Numbered from the stretch's first letter, positions 18,031 through 26,899 are shown. The stretch: 64,000 bases of DNA from an uncultured Bacteroides sp. (GCF_963678425.1 NZ_OY782854.1:434001-498000), one strand, 5' to 3'. Notes: a model not told the origin generated them from the sequence alone. Program-made: numbers and translations.

Positions 18031-19329
18031 TTAATCTATGCACTCATCTGCTTCATATCCACCCATTTCTCGAAGATTATTCTTCAAAACAGTGAACTGC
18101 TGGAATAAGTCGTGAACCGGTTTGTGCTCAAAATCGTGCATTGGGCTCTTTAAATAGAAAGATAACCAGTCCTGGATTCCGCTGCGTCCTGCACGTTTAG
18201 CAAGATCTGAGAAAAGAACCAGGTCAAGCAATAGTGGAGCTGCAAGAATAGAGTCTCTGCAAAGGAAATCCACTTTTATCTGCATTGGATACCCCATCCA
18301 TCCGAAGAAATCAATGTTATCCCATCCTTCTTTGTTATCGTTGCGAGGAGGATAGTAGTTGATACGTACTTTGTGGAAGATGTTGCTGTAAAGTTCAGGA
18401 TGTTCTTCACCGTCAAGAATTGTTTCAATAACAGAAAGTTTACTAACTTCTTTTGTTTTGAAAGAAGCAGGATCATCTAATACTTCTCCATCTCTGTTTC
18501 CTAAGATGTTTGTTGAGAACCATCCGTTTAGTCCCAACATACGAGTCTTAAACATTGGAGCAAGCACTGTTTTCATCAATGTTTGTCCTGTTTTAAAGTC
18601 TTTTCCCGCAATAGGTGCATTCATCTTTTTAGAGAATTCCCACATTGCAGGAGTATCAACACATAAGTTTGGTGCGCCCATAATGAATGGACATCCTTCA
18701 GCTACAGCAGCATAAGCATAACACATACTTGGAGCAATCTTTTCTGTATTATTTTCTTTCATTGCTTTTTCTAAAGCAGCAAGAGTCATGTGCTCGTCGC
18801 ACAAAGGCAGATATACTTCAGTACTTGCAGCCCAGATAACAACAATACGTTCGCAGTTGTTGGCAGCTTTAAAGTTGCGTATATCGGTACGAAGTTGTTC
18901 TGTAAGATCCCAGCGGGATGTTCCTTCTTTTATGTTTGTGCCATATAAACGTTTAACGAAGTTTTGGTCAAACACAGCAGGCATAGGTTTGATCGCTTCC
19001 AATTCATCCTTTACCGGATTGATATCTTTTTCTTTCAATACTTCAGCGTGAATAGCTGATTCATAAGCGTTTTCAGGAAAAATATCCCATCCACCAAATA
19101 CGATATCGTTTAGATTAGTTAAAGGAACTACTTCGCTAATTTTCTTATATTGTTTTTCTTTTCCTTTACCTACACGCATTGTAGCTAATTGTGAAAGAGA
19201 ACCAACTGGCTGACTCAACCCTTTGCGCGTCATTAATGTTCCTACCATAAAAGTGGAAGTAACAGCGCCTAAACCTACACATAATACACCTAGTTTCCCA
19301 GTTGCCGGTTTTACATTAACATTTTCCAT
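18031..19329 (-). CDS. ino1: myo-Inositol-1-phosphate synthase
   Basis: A 432-residue MIPS, which isomerises glucose 6-phosphate to myo-inositol 1-phosphate using NAD. Seen are the Rossmann start 'LGVLCVGLGAVTSTF' (residues about 13-27), 'GGWDIFPENAYESA', 'VIWAASTE' and 'GKDFKTGQTLMKT' with the catalytic Lys region. The length fits bacterial MIPS. It is the last gene of a five-gene inositol-lipid cluster equivalent in content to the one described in B. thetaiotaomicron (BT_1522-BT_1526, from memory), which supplies inositol for phosphatidylinositol and inositol phosphoceramide. Confidence 0.93.
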   Translation of the reverse strand: MENVNVKPATGKLGVLCVGLGAVTSTFMVGTLMTRKGLSQPVGSLSQLATMRVGKGKEKQYKKISEVVPLTNLNDIVFGGWDIFPENAYESAIHAEVLKEKDINPVKDELEAIKPMPAVFDQNFVKRLYGTNIKEGTSRWDLTEQLRTDIRNFKAANNCERIVVIWAASTEVYLPLCDEHMTLAALEKAMKENNTEKIAPSMCYAYAAVAEGCPFIMGAPNLCVDTPAMWEFSKKMNAPIAGKDFKTGQTLMKTVLAPMFKTRMLGLNGWFSTNILGNRDGEVLDDPASFKTKEVSKLSVIETILDGEEHPELYSNIFHKVRINYYPPRNDNKEGWDNIDFFGWMGYPMQIKVDFLCRDSILAAPLLLDLVLFSDLAKRAGRSGIQDWLSFYLKSPMHDFEHKPVHDLFQQFTVLKNNLREMGGYEADECID

Positions 19330-19385
19330 AATTACAATTCTTTTATAGCTCTAAGGCTATTGGTTATTTATTTTATGTTTTAAAT

Positions 19386-20102
19386 TTATAATAGATCAAT
19401 TAATTGCGTTAGATCAGTTATAATGGCATCTGGTACAGAATCATCCGTGCTTTCTCCCCAACCTTCTCCTTTTAACCAGATTGTATGACAACCTGCTGTC
19501 TTTGCCGGAATTATATCTTTTGAAAAAGAATCGCCAATAACAACCGTTTCATGTGCTTCGATTCCAAGCTCATGAACACCCAGAGTAAAAATAGCCGGAT
19601 CAGGTTTTCTTACTCCAACAACAGCTGACTCAATCACGCTCTTAAAACTGCAAAGTAAACCAAAGTTTTCTAGTACTTTGTTTATGTTTCCGTAAAAGTT
19701 TGAGACTAATACTAATTTATATGTAATAGCCAATCTTTTGACCACAAAAAGAGAATTATTGACCACTTCTTTAGCGAAGTCATAACAACCTTTTGCTATT
19801 TCTTCTGGATAACTGTTGGTAAGAACAGAGATTGGCAAAAGTCCTTGTTCGATAAGATACTCAATTTGAATTTTTGCTTTAATCAGCAATACATCATAAA
19901 AATCATGTGATGGTTTAATCATTGGATTTAAAGCCAATGTTCTTTCGCCATGTACATATGCCTTTTTAAAATCTTCTTTGCTCACAGGAATATTCAATTC
20001 TTTGTATCTACTCCAAAGCACTTCGGCCCAATGTTTACCGTTTGTATCAATTGTACCTCCGTAGTCAAATATTATTCCTTTTATATTTGTAAATTGTTTC
20101 AT
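19386..20102 (-). CDS. HAD-family phosphatase, probable phosphatidylinositol-phosphate phosphatase
   Basis: A 238-residue HAD hydrolase: motif I 'IFDYGGTID' (nucleophile Asp; the usual second Asp is Gly), motif II near 'LVLVSNFYGN', Lys in 'VGVRKPDPAIFTLG', and motif IV 'VVIGDSFSKDIIPAKTAG'. In the B. thetaiotaomicron inositol-lipid cluster a phosphatase of this kind converts phosphatidylinositol phosphate to phosphatidylinositol; the same role is inferred from position. It lies 3 bases after the membrane-protein gene and upstream of ino1. The altered motif I may affect whether it acts as phosphatase, but DxGGT variants are known to be active. Confidence 0.8.
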   Translation of the reverse strand: MKQFTNIKGIIFDYGGTIDTNGKHWAEVLWSRYKELNIPVSKEDFKKAYVHGERTLALNPMIKPSHDFYDVLLIKAKIQIEYLIEQGLLPISVLTNSYPEEIAKGCYDFAKEVVNNSLFVVKRLAITYKLVLVSNFYGNINKVLENFGLLCSFKSVIESAVVGVRKPDPAIFTLGVHELGIEAHETVVIGDSFSKDIIPAKTAGCHTIWLKGEGWGESTDDSVPDAIITDLTQLIDLL

Positions 20103-20105
20103 CTA

Positions 20106-21113
20106 CTATTCTTTATTTGAGACTATATTATTTTTATTACCTACTTTCATAAGCAGCATACCTATACCAATCCATATAAGTTCTCTCACTCTGGTTATTA
20201 AGCCAACATATATTCCAAAAGCCCCTGTTAAAGCCAATTTTCCCGTAGAAATAGCAAACCCTCCTTCCCGTACTCCAAGTTGCATGGGAAAGAAGAAAAA
20301 AATATTAGAAATAAGAGAGGTGAAAGCCATAATGAGAATACAAGTCAGAAAATTAACATCGGGAGTGAGAATCTTCAGAATGAAAAAGACTTCCAGACTT
20401 CCTAATATTCTAGTCGTAAATTCCAGAAATAATGTGGTGTAAAAAGTCTTCTTTCTTTGTTTATGTAATTCTGCAATCTGGCTGTCAATTCGTTCCAGCA
20501 TTTCTTTTTTTTCTTCAGCAAAGTGAGTAGCCCATTTTTTCAGAAAAGGTATCTTTTTGCATAAGCGAAGTGTCTTGACAGCCATTCCATTTTTGTATCC
20601 CTTGATAAAAAAATAGATAAGAAATAAGCAAAAGGCTCCTGCAAAAGTCAGGATAATTCCGGTACCTATATTCACTGAATACATAAGAATAAACAGGAAA
20701 ATGGACGAGAACCAAAAACATAAATGAGCGAAAATATGCATCATCACATATAGAATAACCGAAGAAGTAGCTTTGCTCACTCCTACGTATGGCGTTAGTT
20801 CTATTATGCGATAAGGCTCACCACCCATAAAGCCAAATGGAGTGGCATAATTAAGTGCGAATCCTGTGATTGTAAATTTATAGACTTTTAGGTAAGGGAC
20901 ATGATTTTCTTTGTTGTCATGAATAATCATATACCATGAGACTGCATTTATCATGTAAATAAATACCCATAAAAGAACAACTACAGGAAACCAGAATCCA
21001 GCTCTTTTTAAGTTATTCAGTAGTTCATCATACTTCATATCAAAAGTAAAGAGCATGATAACAATGGCGATAACCCCAATTAAAAGGAATATGTTACGAT
21101 AGTTGTTTTTCAC
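20106..21113 (-). CDS. UPF0104/lysylphosphatidylglycerol-synthase-TM-family membrane protein (putative flippase)
   Basis: A 335-residue protein with about eight membrane segments and no soluble domain; it matches the UPF0104 family ('AVSWYMIIHDNK' near 55, 'GFMGGEPYRIIELT' near 100, 'FFFPMQLGVREGGFAI' near 275). Such proteins are the flippase half of MprF without the synthase half. Located between CDP-alcohol phosphatidyltransferase and HAD phosphatase genes, so moving an inositol lipid or its precursor across the inner membrane is a reasonable inference; no direct evidence. Confidence 0.8.
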   Translation of the reverse strand: MKNNYRNIFLLIGVIAIVIMLFTFDMKYDELLNNLKRAGFWFPVVVLLWVFIYMINAVSWYMIIHDNKENHVPYLKVYKFTITGFALNYATPFGFMGGEPYRIIELTPYVGVSKATSSVILYVMMHIFAHLCFWFSSIFLFILMYSVNIGTGIILTFAGAFCLFLIYFFIKGYKNGMAVKTLRLCKKIPFLKKWATHFAEEKKEMLERIDSQIAELHKQRKKTFYTTLFLEFTTRILGSLEVFFILKILTPDVNFLTCILIMAFTSLISNIFFFFPMQLGVREGGFAISTGKLALTGAFGIYVGLITRVRELIWIGIGMLLMKVGNKNNIVSNKE

Positions 21114-21125
21114 GTTGATAAATGA

Positions 21126-22034
21126 TTAAGATAATTGTTTATACAGCTTCTTGCAAAATGATTCGTGACGAATAATCATATATATCAGCAGGATATTGAG
21201 TACTGTTATCTCGAAGACAAAGTAAATCCAAGGTATGTTAATGAGAAGACTTATAAAGAGCACGATTACTCGCGTATTGAATGATAATATATTCGTGTAC
21301 TTCATCAATGGCTTGCTTAGAATACGAAATTCATCCTTTAAATTCTGAGGAATATTATCTCCGTATCTTTCTTTTGCTGCTTTAAAGAATAACTGAAATT
21401 TAGGTGTCAGTTTTTCCTGAGATGCAGTGTAGCCTTTATAGAAAAAAATAAAGAGTTTTCTAATGAAATCATTTTTCCATGAAAGTGATTTGTATAATTC
21501 AGCTTGTTGATAAGAACTGTCAAGTTCACTTCCAGCTTTCCCTTTCAGGAAAAAAAGATGAATATTGCGGTAATAATCGGCAATGGCAGCTTGTTTACTA
21601 TGGCAGAATCCTGTAATTGCAGCCAATCCCCAGATCCATATTCCCCATTCCGTGGAAAGACGTAAACAAATACTGGCATAAATTGTGATAAACCAGAAAT
21701 CGCCGCTTGTTCCGTCAAGGATGCGTCCTAGTTCAGACTTTTGCCCGGTGAGGCGAGCCAGTTGTCCATCAGCACTATCATAAGAATTTGCCCAGATCAG
21801 CAGGAAGATACCGCAGAGAGTTATTCTTATATCGTTATAGTAAAACAAAATACCCGCTGCTACTCCCAGAAAGATGCTTGCAATTGTAACTGAGTTGGGA
21901 GTAATGCCGAATTGTTTAAAAAGTAGGGCCCAACGATATCCTATAGGGCGATAAAAATAGATATCGATAAATTCTTCTGTGTCGAGAGATTTTAATGATG
22001 CTTCCAGCTCTTTTTTCCTATTCTCTTTTTCCAT
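21126..22034 (-). CDS. CDP-alcohol phosphatidyltransferase (probable phosphatidylinositol-phosphate synthase)
   Basis: A 302-residue integral membrane enzyme with the CDP-OH-P-transferase signature at residues 86-112: Asp86, Asp89-Gly90, Ala93-Arg94, Gly103, Asp107, then Asp112. The last Asp is one residue further than in the canonical D-x3-D spacing (position 111 is Gly). The enzyme would join CDP-diacylglycerol and inositol 1-phosphate. It is larger than PgsA-type proteins because of a charged cytosolic loop (about 165-245). The start overlaps the nucleotidyltransferase gene by 17 bases, so both are coupled. Confidence 0.85.
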   Translation of the reverse strand: MEKENRKKELEASLKSLDTEEFIDIYFYRPIGYRWALLFKQFGITPNSVTIASIFLGVAAGILFYYNDIRITLCGIFLLIWANSYDSADGQLARLTGQKSELGRILDGTSGDFWFITIYASICLRLSTEWGIWIWGLAAITGFCHSKQAAIADYYRNIHLFFLKGKAGSELDSSYQQAELYKSLSWKNDFIRKLFIFFYKGYTASQEKLTPKFQLFFKAAKERYGDNIPQNLKDEFRILSKPLMKYTNILSFNTRVIVLFISLLINIPWIYFVFEITVLNILLIYMIIRHESFCKKLYKQLS

Positions 22035-23568
22035 CTTTTATCTTATTTACAATCAGAGTGGCGATAGCTTCTGCTGCTTGCTCACAACAGGGAGCAAAAC
22101 TGGGCCAGTCATTAAAATCTATAATTCGTATATCTCCGGTGGGAGAAACAATGCAATCTCCACCATAGATAGAAAGTCCCATTTTTTGTGAAGCTTTCTC
22201 ACAATATGCTTTTAGTTCCTCTTCTGAGAACTTGTATCCTTTAGCTTCTCCATTGATAGCTTCCAGGCCAAATTTGCTGTTAATAGTTGGGGAAGGGTAG
22301 TACCAGTAAAAGAAATTGTTTTCAGTTACACCATAGAATTTAATCAGATCTCCTTCCAGATGTTCATTTATCACAGCTAATTTTATTCCTCTGTTGTGAA
22401 AGTCCTGCAGTACTGAGGATGCTTCTTGTTCTGTCTGTACAAAACAGACATCTTCTTTCACTTGTGCATGGCCGTCTCCTCGTTTAATCCAATATGGATA
22501 AGTTGGAGTATCTTGCTCCTTAACAAGTTTATCTGTAAAAAGGATCATACTAAGCGGAGAAGGAATTTCTGCAGAAAGTAATTGAGTAGTCATCTCTAAA
22601 CGACCTGTATTCCGGATTCCTTTAGGTGAATTGATTATTAATGCATTTTCCTCTTCTAATATATCCAGAATGTCCAATGCCATGCTACTTCGTGCCATTG
22701 TAAATACAACTGGTGCAAACATGGGTTGATCTATAAAATGACGTTCTGTATATGTGCGTACCCGAAAGCCTTTCTTCTCCAGATTTTCTTTCACTTTGTT
22801 GAAAATTAGAGCATCACTTTCGGCTTTATTTGGTGAAAACCTGTTTTCCCTGTTTATTCCGACAATAGGAAAAGGCTCTTTCAGAAATGCTTCCGCTTTT
22901 GCAATATCATCTGCATGATCCACATCCAGAATTTTGCTGAAAGGATAAGCTTTTAGCTTTTTTCCTTCCTCAACCAATGTCTTTTGAAACTGACGCATTC
23001 TTGTCATTCCATTATCCATACAATGTTGTAATGTGTCCAGGCAAGAAGGAGTGAGGCAATAAATTCCTCCTGAAATGTAATTGCAATCGGGAGTCTTTAC
23101 ATCATAATAACCGGTTATATCCAGAGTTTCATTTGCTGCAATGTATAATGGCTTTTCATCATCCACATAATCTGTTACTGCCATAAATCCATCATCTTCC
23201 GATGCCTTGAAATTTTCTATATAGGCTGTAAATTCAGCTTCATTAAATATTGTGTCTACTGTGGTCAGGCAAAATTTATCACCTTTAAGTAACGGCATTA
23301 ATTCATAGAAGCTATGCATTGATCCAGGGGTACTTTTTACAATTACCTCTAACGGATATCTCTTTTTTAGCTTCTCCAAGTGTTCCTTGGTTTGTATGTT
23401 CTCATTATTGATTATGATTGCGATGGATGTTGCATCGTTTTTCATAAAAATATCGATGAGCCGATCAATCATGGCTAAGCCGTTAAGAGGTACCAGAGGT
23501 TTTGGTAGTCTTACCCCTTCCTGTGCTAATCGGGAACCTTCTCCGGCAGAGATTATGGCAAATTTCAT
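22018..23568 (-). CDS. Nucleotidyltransferase-ATP-grasp fusion in inositol-lipid operon
   Basis: A 516-residue two-domain protein. Residues 1 to about 235 are a nucleotidyltransferase with G9-x-G-x-R-L14 and PKP (22-24), as in sugar-phosphate nucleotidyltransferases. Residues about 255-510 look like an ATP-grasp domain: Lys in 'YWIKRGDGHAQV', 'INEHLEGDLIKFYGVT', and a metal-binding end 'IRIIDFNDWPSF' resembling inositol-phosphate kinases of the ITPK type. Context with ino1 and a CDP-alcohol transferase suggests it handles inositol phosphate, for example making a CDP-activated or phosphorylated inositol. That is inference; the fusion is read from sequence. Confidence 0.8.
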   Translation of the reverse strand: MKFAIISAGEGSRLAQEGVRLPKPLVPLNGLAMIDRLIDIFMKNDATSIAIIINNENIQTKEHLEKLKKRYPLEVIVKSTPGSMHSFYELMPLLKGDKFCLTTVDTIFNEAEFTAYIENFKASEDDGFMAVTDYVDDEKPLYIAANETLDITGYYDVKTPDCNYISGGIYCLTPSCLDTLQHCMDNGMTRMRQFQKTLVEEGKKLKAYPFSKILDVDHADDIAKAEAFLKEPFPIVGINRENRFSPNKAESDALIFNKVKENLEKKGFRVRTYTERHFIDQPMFAPVVFTMARSSMALDILDILEEENALIINSPKGIRNTGRLEMTTQLLSAEIPSPLSMILFTDKLVKEQDTPTYPYWIKRGDGHAQVKEDVCFVQTEQEASSVLQDFHNRGIKLAVINEHLEGDLIKFYGVTENNFFYWYYPSPTINSKFGLEAINGEAKGYKFSEEELKAYCEKASQKMGLSIYGGDCIVSPTGDIRIIDFNDWPSFAPCCEQAAEAIATLIVNKIKDGKRE

Positions 23569-23585
23569 ATGTTGTTTATAGATCT

Positions 23586-24686
23586 TTAAATTTCATCATC
23601 AATTGTGTCGAGCTTCAATTTGTCGCTGTCATCACGCTTTTCATAGTATTGTTTACGAAGTGGATTTATATGTATTATCTTTTCAGAACGGCGGTTTCGG
23701 AAGACATCTATTGCTACATAAATAGCTTGTCGGAAAGAATCTTCGGAAGCTATTCCTTGTCCGGCGATATCATAAGCTGTTCCATGTGCTGGTGAAGTCC
23801 GGATAACTGGTAGTCCGGCAGTGTAATTCACTCCTTCGTCCATAGCGATACATTTAAATGGAGTTAGTCCCTGATCATGATACATGGCCAGTACTCCATC
23901 AAAATGAGCAAAATTGCCTGCACCCATAAAACCGTCTGCAGGATAAGGGCCAAAACACTGAATTCCTTTTTCTGTCATCTCTTTTATTGCAGGAATAATA
24001 ATCTCTTCTTCCTCTTTTCCAATTAGTCCATTGTCTCCAGCATGAGGATTAAGTGCCAGTACAGCAATGCGTGGATTATCTATCCTAAAGTCCTGTTTCA
24101 AAGATTGGCTGAATATAGCCAGTTTCTCCATTATATTTTCTTTAGTTACAGATTTAGCTATATCGGCTACTGGAATGTGTCCGGTGACCAGAGCCACGCG
24201 AAAATCATCTTTCATCAGAATCATCAGCGACTTATTTCCTTCACCTAATTTCTTTTCGAGGTATTCAGTGTGCCCGGGAAAAGAAAAGTCTGCAGACTGA
24301 ATGGTGTGCTTGTTAATAGGAGCGGTAACAATGACGTCGATCAATCCCAGTTTATATTCTTCCGTAGCTTTCTCCAGCGCTTCAAAAGCTGCTTTCCCTG
24401 CTTCTGGGGTTGGCTTTGTAAACTCCACTTTTATTTCATCGTCAGTGCAATTAACCACACTCAGCTTATTGTGCGGTGCCTCTGCTGCAGAATTGATTAT
24501 AGTAAAGTTCGTTTGCAGGTCCAAGGCCTTTCGATGATAAGCAGCTACTTTAGGTGATCCATAAATAATAGGGGTGCAAAGTTCCAGCATGACAGGATCA
24601 GAAAATGTCTTTAAAATTACTTCGTATCCTACACCGTTGATATCCCCTTGGGTAATACCAATCCGTATTTTATTGTTATCGTCCAT
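23586..24686 (-). CDS. pdxA: 4-Hydroxythreonine-4-phosphate dehydrogenase PdxA
   Basis: A 366-residue PdxA, which oxidises 4-phosphohydroxythreonine in DXP-dependent pyridoxal phosphate synthesis. Conserved pieces are 'IGITQGDINGVGYEVI' at the start, 'VTAPINKHTI', 'FPGHTEYLEKKLG', 'LALNPHAGDNGLIGKEE', 'AMYHDQGLTPFK' and 'VIRTSPAHGTAYDIAGQG'. The metal-binding His residues are in these motifs. It ends 17 bases before the inositol-lipid operon, in the same direction, so cotranscription is probable. Family is certain. Confidence 0.95.
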   Translation of the reverse strand: MDDNNKIRIGITQGDINGVGYEVILKTFSDPVMLELCTPIIYGSPKVAAYHRKALDLQTNFTIINSAAEAPHNKLSVVNCTDDEIKVEFTKPTPEAGKAAFEALEKATEEYKLGLIDVIVTAPINKHTIQSADFSFPGHTEYLEKKLGEGNKSLMILMKDDFRVALVTGHIPVADIAKSVTKENIMEKLAIFSQSLKQDFRIDNPRIAVLALNPHAGDNGLIGKEEEEIIIPAIKEMTEKGIQCFGPYPADGFMGAGNFAHFDGVLAMYHDQGLTPFKCIAMDEGVNYTAGLPVIRTSPAHGTAYDIAGQGIASEDSFRQAIYVAIDVFRNRRSEKIIHINPLRKQYYEKRDDSDKLKLDTIDDEI

Positions 24687-24752
24687 TTTTAATCAATGAT
24701 ATTAATTCTATATTTAATTTAAGGAACTAAGGTAGAGTATTAATTTGAATTA

Positions 24753-25793
24753 TTAAAGTTTTTCGCCGTTTTTCTCTTGTTCTTTCGCAGTGGATAACAT
24801 TCCGCAGGCTGCAAAAATATCTTCTCCTCGTGATGCACGTATTGTTGAGAAAAGTCCGTGAGCAGTAAGATAATCACGAAACTTCACTATGGTTTCCATA
24901 TCAGCACCCTCCAGTTCAACGTTTGGAATAGAATGAAAACGGATCAGATTCACACGGCAATCCAAACCTTTTAATAGTTTTACCAGTTCTTTTGCATAGA
25001 TAAGCGAGTCGTTTACGCCTTTAAAAACAATATATTCAAAGGAAAGCCGACGTTGTTTGCTAAAATCATAATTGCGAAGCAAATCAATAATTTCTGTAAT
25101 TGAAAAAGCTCTTTCTGCTGGCATTAATTCCGCTCTTTGAACAGGAAGAGGCGAATGGATGCTTATGGCTAAATGACAATTGCTTTGTTCTATGAAATAT
25201 CTTAAACCCTTCCGCAAGCCTACTGAAGATAAAGTAATTCGCTTTGCGCTCCATTTGTATCCATAATCGGAAGTTATAATATCAAGTGCTTTCAATACCT
25301 CATCTAAGTTGTCAAGGGGCTCTCCCATACCCATCATTACGATATTGGTCAACTTTTCACTTTCGGGAATGGAATATATCTGATTAATAATTTGATTAGC
25401 CGTTAGGTTTGCAGTAAAACCTTGTTTTCCTGTCATGCAAAACTTGCAGTTCATTTTGCATCCTACTTGTGAAGAAACGCAAATAGTAGCACGATCATTG
25501 TCGGGTATATATACCGATTCAACAAAATTTCCTTCCGGTGTACGGAATAGATATTTAACGGTTCCATCTATCGAGTGCATTGCTTCTATAGGTTCGCTGG
25601 AACCAATTTCATATTCAGCATTAAGCTTATCGCGCTGCTTTAATGAAAGATTTGTCATTTCGTCGATTGAGCCTACTTTCTTTTCATATATCCAGGTGGC
25701 TATTTGTTTTGCAGTGAACTTAGGCATCCCAAGATTGCGGGTAATATCCTGAAGCTCACTGAGAGTCATTCCTAAGAGTGCTTGTTTATTCAT
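24753..25793 (-). CDS. rlmN: 23S rRNA/tRNA adenine C2-methyltransferase RlmN
   Basis: A 346-residue radical-SAM enzyme that methylates A2503 of 23S rRNA and A37 of some tRNAs. The iron-sulfur motif is in 'GCKMNCKFCMTGKQGF' (C-x3-C-x2-C, near residue 112); the second catalytic Cys sits in 'DIFAACGMLST' near the C-terminus. 'VMMGMGEPLDN' is the SAM-binding stretch. It is upstream of pdxA in the same direction with a 66-base spacer. Confidence 0.96.
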   Translation of the reverse strand: MNKQALLGMTLSELQDITRNLGMPKFTAKQIATWIYEKKVGSIDEMTNLSLKQRDKLNAEYEIGSSEPIEAMHSIDGTVKYLFRTPEGNFVESVYIPDNDRATICVSSQVGCKMNCKFCMTGKQGFTANLTANQIINQIYSIPESEKLTNIVMMGMGEPLDNLDEVLKALDIITSDYGYKWSAKRITLSSVGLRKGLRYFIEQSNCHLAISIHSPLPVQRAELMPAERAFSITEIIDLLRNYDFSKQRRLSFEYIVFKGVNDSLIYAKELVKLLKGLDCRVNLIRFHSIPNVELEGADMETIVKFRDYLTAHGLFSTIRASRGEDIFAACGMLSTAKEQEKNGEKL

Positions 25794-25831
25794 GATGGTT
25801 GTTGTCTTGTTATCTGGTTACAAATTGGTTA

Positions 25832-25839
25832 CAAAGATA
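25832..25839 (-). promoter_or_regulatory. -7 promoter element for rlmN, next to a direct repeat
   Basis: The minus strand reads TATCTTTG, an exact TAnnTTTG match, 38 bases before the rlmN start. GGTTACAAA occurs twice in tandem on the plus strand (about 25816-25835), overlapping the element, so a bound factor could affect initiation. Confidence 0.55.
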
Positions 25840-26105
25840 ATACAATTCATAAATGATTGTTTTTTTTCGAACCTTCCTTTGATTATTATTAGTTTAATAT
25901 ATATAGCGGGAGTTTTTCTTGTTTTTAAAATTAGTTCAGTTGAAACCGTAGATGAGATCCTTAGGCTTTTACAATGATAAGCAAAAATAATCATTTAACA
26001 TTATCTCTTAAGAATTCAAACAGATATCCAACTGACTTATGATCCATGAGATGCTCTGAATGATCTCATTTGGTTAATCAGGGAAAGCTTGATTTATGTA
26101 TAAAA
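25840..26105. other. Spacer between rlmN and the tRNA genes
   Basis: About 265 bases with no supported gene. A short plus-strand frame (25792-25977) has no family signal and overlaps the rlmN promoter. A small ATGAGAT/ATCTCAT inverted repeat lies near 26046-26069 and is not followed by a T-run. Confidence 0.5.
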
Positions 26106-26140
26106 TAAAAAGAGAATCTAATGACTTAGATTCTCTTTTT
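26106..26140 (-). terminator. Terminator after the tRNA genes
   Basis: AAAAAGAGAATCTAA (26107-26121) and TTAGATTCTCTTTTT (26126-26140) form a 15-bp perfect palindromic stem with a four-base loop. It lies 2 bases beyond the 3' end of tRNA-Gly and works in both directions. Confidence 0.9.
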
Positions 26141-26142
26141 GG

Positions 26143-26218
26143 TGGAGCGGAAGACGGGACTCAAACCCGCGACCCTCAGCTTGGAAGGCTAATGCTCTAT
26201 CAACTGAGCTACTTCCGC
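26143..26218 (-). tRNA. tRNA-Gly (anticodon TCC)
   Basis: 76 bases including an encoded CCA. Acceptor GCGGAAG (start at 26218) pairs with CTTCCGC (26153-26147), discriminator T, CCA at 26145-26143. Anticodon loop CTTCCAA gives TCC; the T-arm reads GCGGGTTTGAGTCCCGT. It follows tRNA-Tyr by 13 bases. Confidence 0.96.
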
Positions 26219-26231
26219 ATTAGAAATTTTG

Positions 26232-26314
26232 TGGGCAAAGAAGGATTCGAACCTCCGAAGTCGAAAGACAGCAGATTTACAGTCTGCCCCATTTGGCCAC
26301 TCTGGTATTTGCCC
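26232..26314 (-). tRNA. tRNA-Tyr (anticodon GTA)
   Basis: 83 bases, class II with a long variable arm. Acceptor GGGCAAA (26314-26308) pairs with TTTGCCC (26239-26233); anticodon region GACTGTAAATC gives GTA; variable arm around TGTCTTTCGACT; T-arm GGAGGTTCGAATCCTTC. The 3' CCA is not encoded (the sequence continues ACAAA), unlike the adjacent tRNA-Gly. Confidence 0.96.
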
Positions 26315-26344
26315 CTTATTTCCTATTGCGGTGCAAAGATACAA

Positions 26345-26839
26345 CTATTTATTTAAACTCCAAGCGAAATCGATCATTTTTATTGCAGTAATTGCGCATT
26401 CATCGCCTTTGTTCCCTAATTTGCCACCACTACGATCCATAGCTTGCTCCATAGTATTGGTGGTTATCAGACCGTAAATTACTGGTATATCGCCTATTGC
26501 GTTTAATTGTGTAGCTCCTTGTGTTACGCCCATGCAGACATAATCAAAATGTGGCGTTTCTCCTTTAATAACGCATCCTAAAATAATAACGGCATCCACA
26601 TCGCAGTTTTCCAACATTTGGTTTGCACCAAAAGTTAGTTCAAAACTTCCAGGAACGCATTTTACCATTATATTTTCTTTTTTAGCTCCATGCTTTATTA
26701 ATGTATTTACGGCTCCATCAAGGAGAGCACCAGTAATCTTGCTGTTCCATTCAGAAACAACAATTCCGAATTTCATAGACTCTGCATTGGGTACAGAATT
26801 AAAATCGTACTCAGAAAGGTTGTGATAAGCTGTTGCCAT
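26345..26839 (-). CDS. ribH: 6,7-Dimethyl-8-ribityllumazine synthase
   Basis: A 164-residue lumazine synthase, the penultimate step of riboflavin synthesis. Conserved segments are 'KFGIVVSEWNSKITGALLDG' near the start, 'VKCVPGSFELTFGA', 'VIILGCVIKGETPHFDYV' (catalytic His) and 'PVIYGLITTNTMEQAMDR'. It lies just after a hairpin terminator of the upstream TPR gene, so it may depend on read-through or on a promoter I could not identify. Confidence 0.96.
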   Translation of the reverse strand: MATAYHNLSEYDFNSVPNAESMKFGIVVSEWNSKITGALLDGAVNTLIKHGAKKENIMVKCVPGSFELTFGANQMLENCDVDAVIILGCVIKGETPHFDYVCMGVTQGATQLNAIGDIPVIYGLITTNTMEQAMDRSGGKLGNKGDECAITAIKMIDFAWSLNK

Positions 26840-26861
26840 ACTTTTCTTTTTTTATTAATTA

Positions 26862-26899
26862 AAAAAGTAGAGACGTTGCCATGCAACGTCTCTACTTTA
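26862..26899 (-). terminator. Hairpin between the TPR gene and ribH
   Basis: GTAGAGACGTTGC (26867-26879) pairs with GCAACGTCTCTAC (26883-26895), 13 bp around a three-base loop, with A/T runs on both sides. It follows the stop of the TPR gene by 17 bases on the minus strand and precedes ribH by 22 bases. Confidence 0.85.

Noticed and set aside
25792..25977. 61-codon frame next to rlmN
   Set aside because: It overlaps the rlmN promoter region and has no family features.
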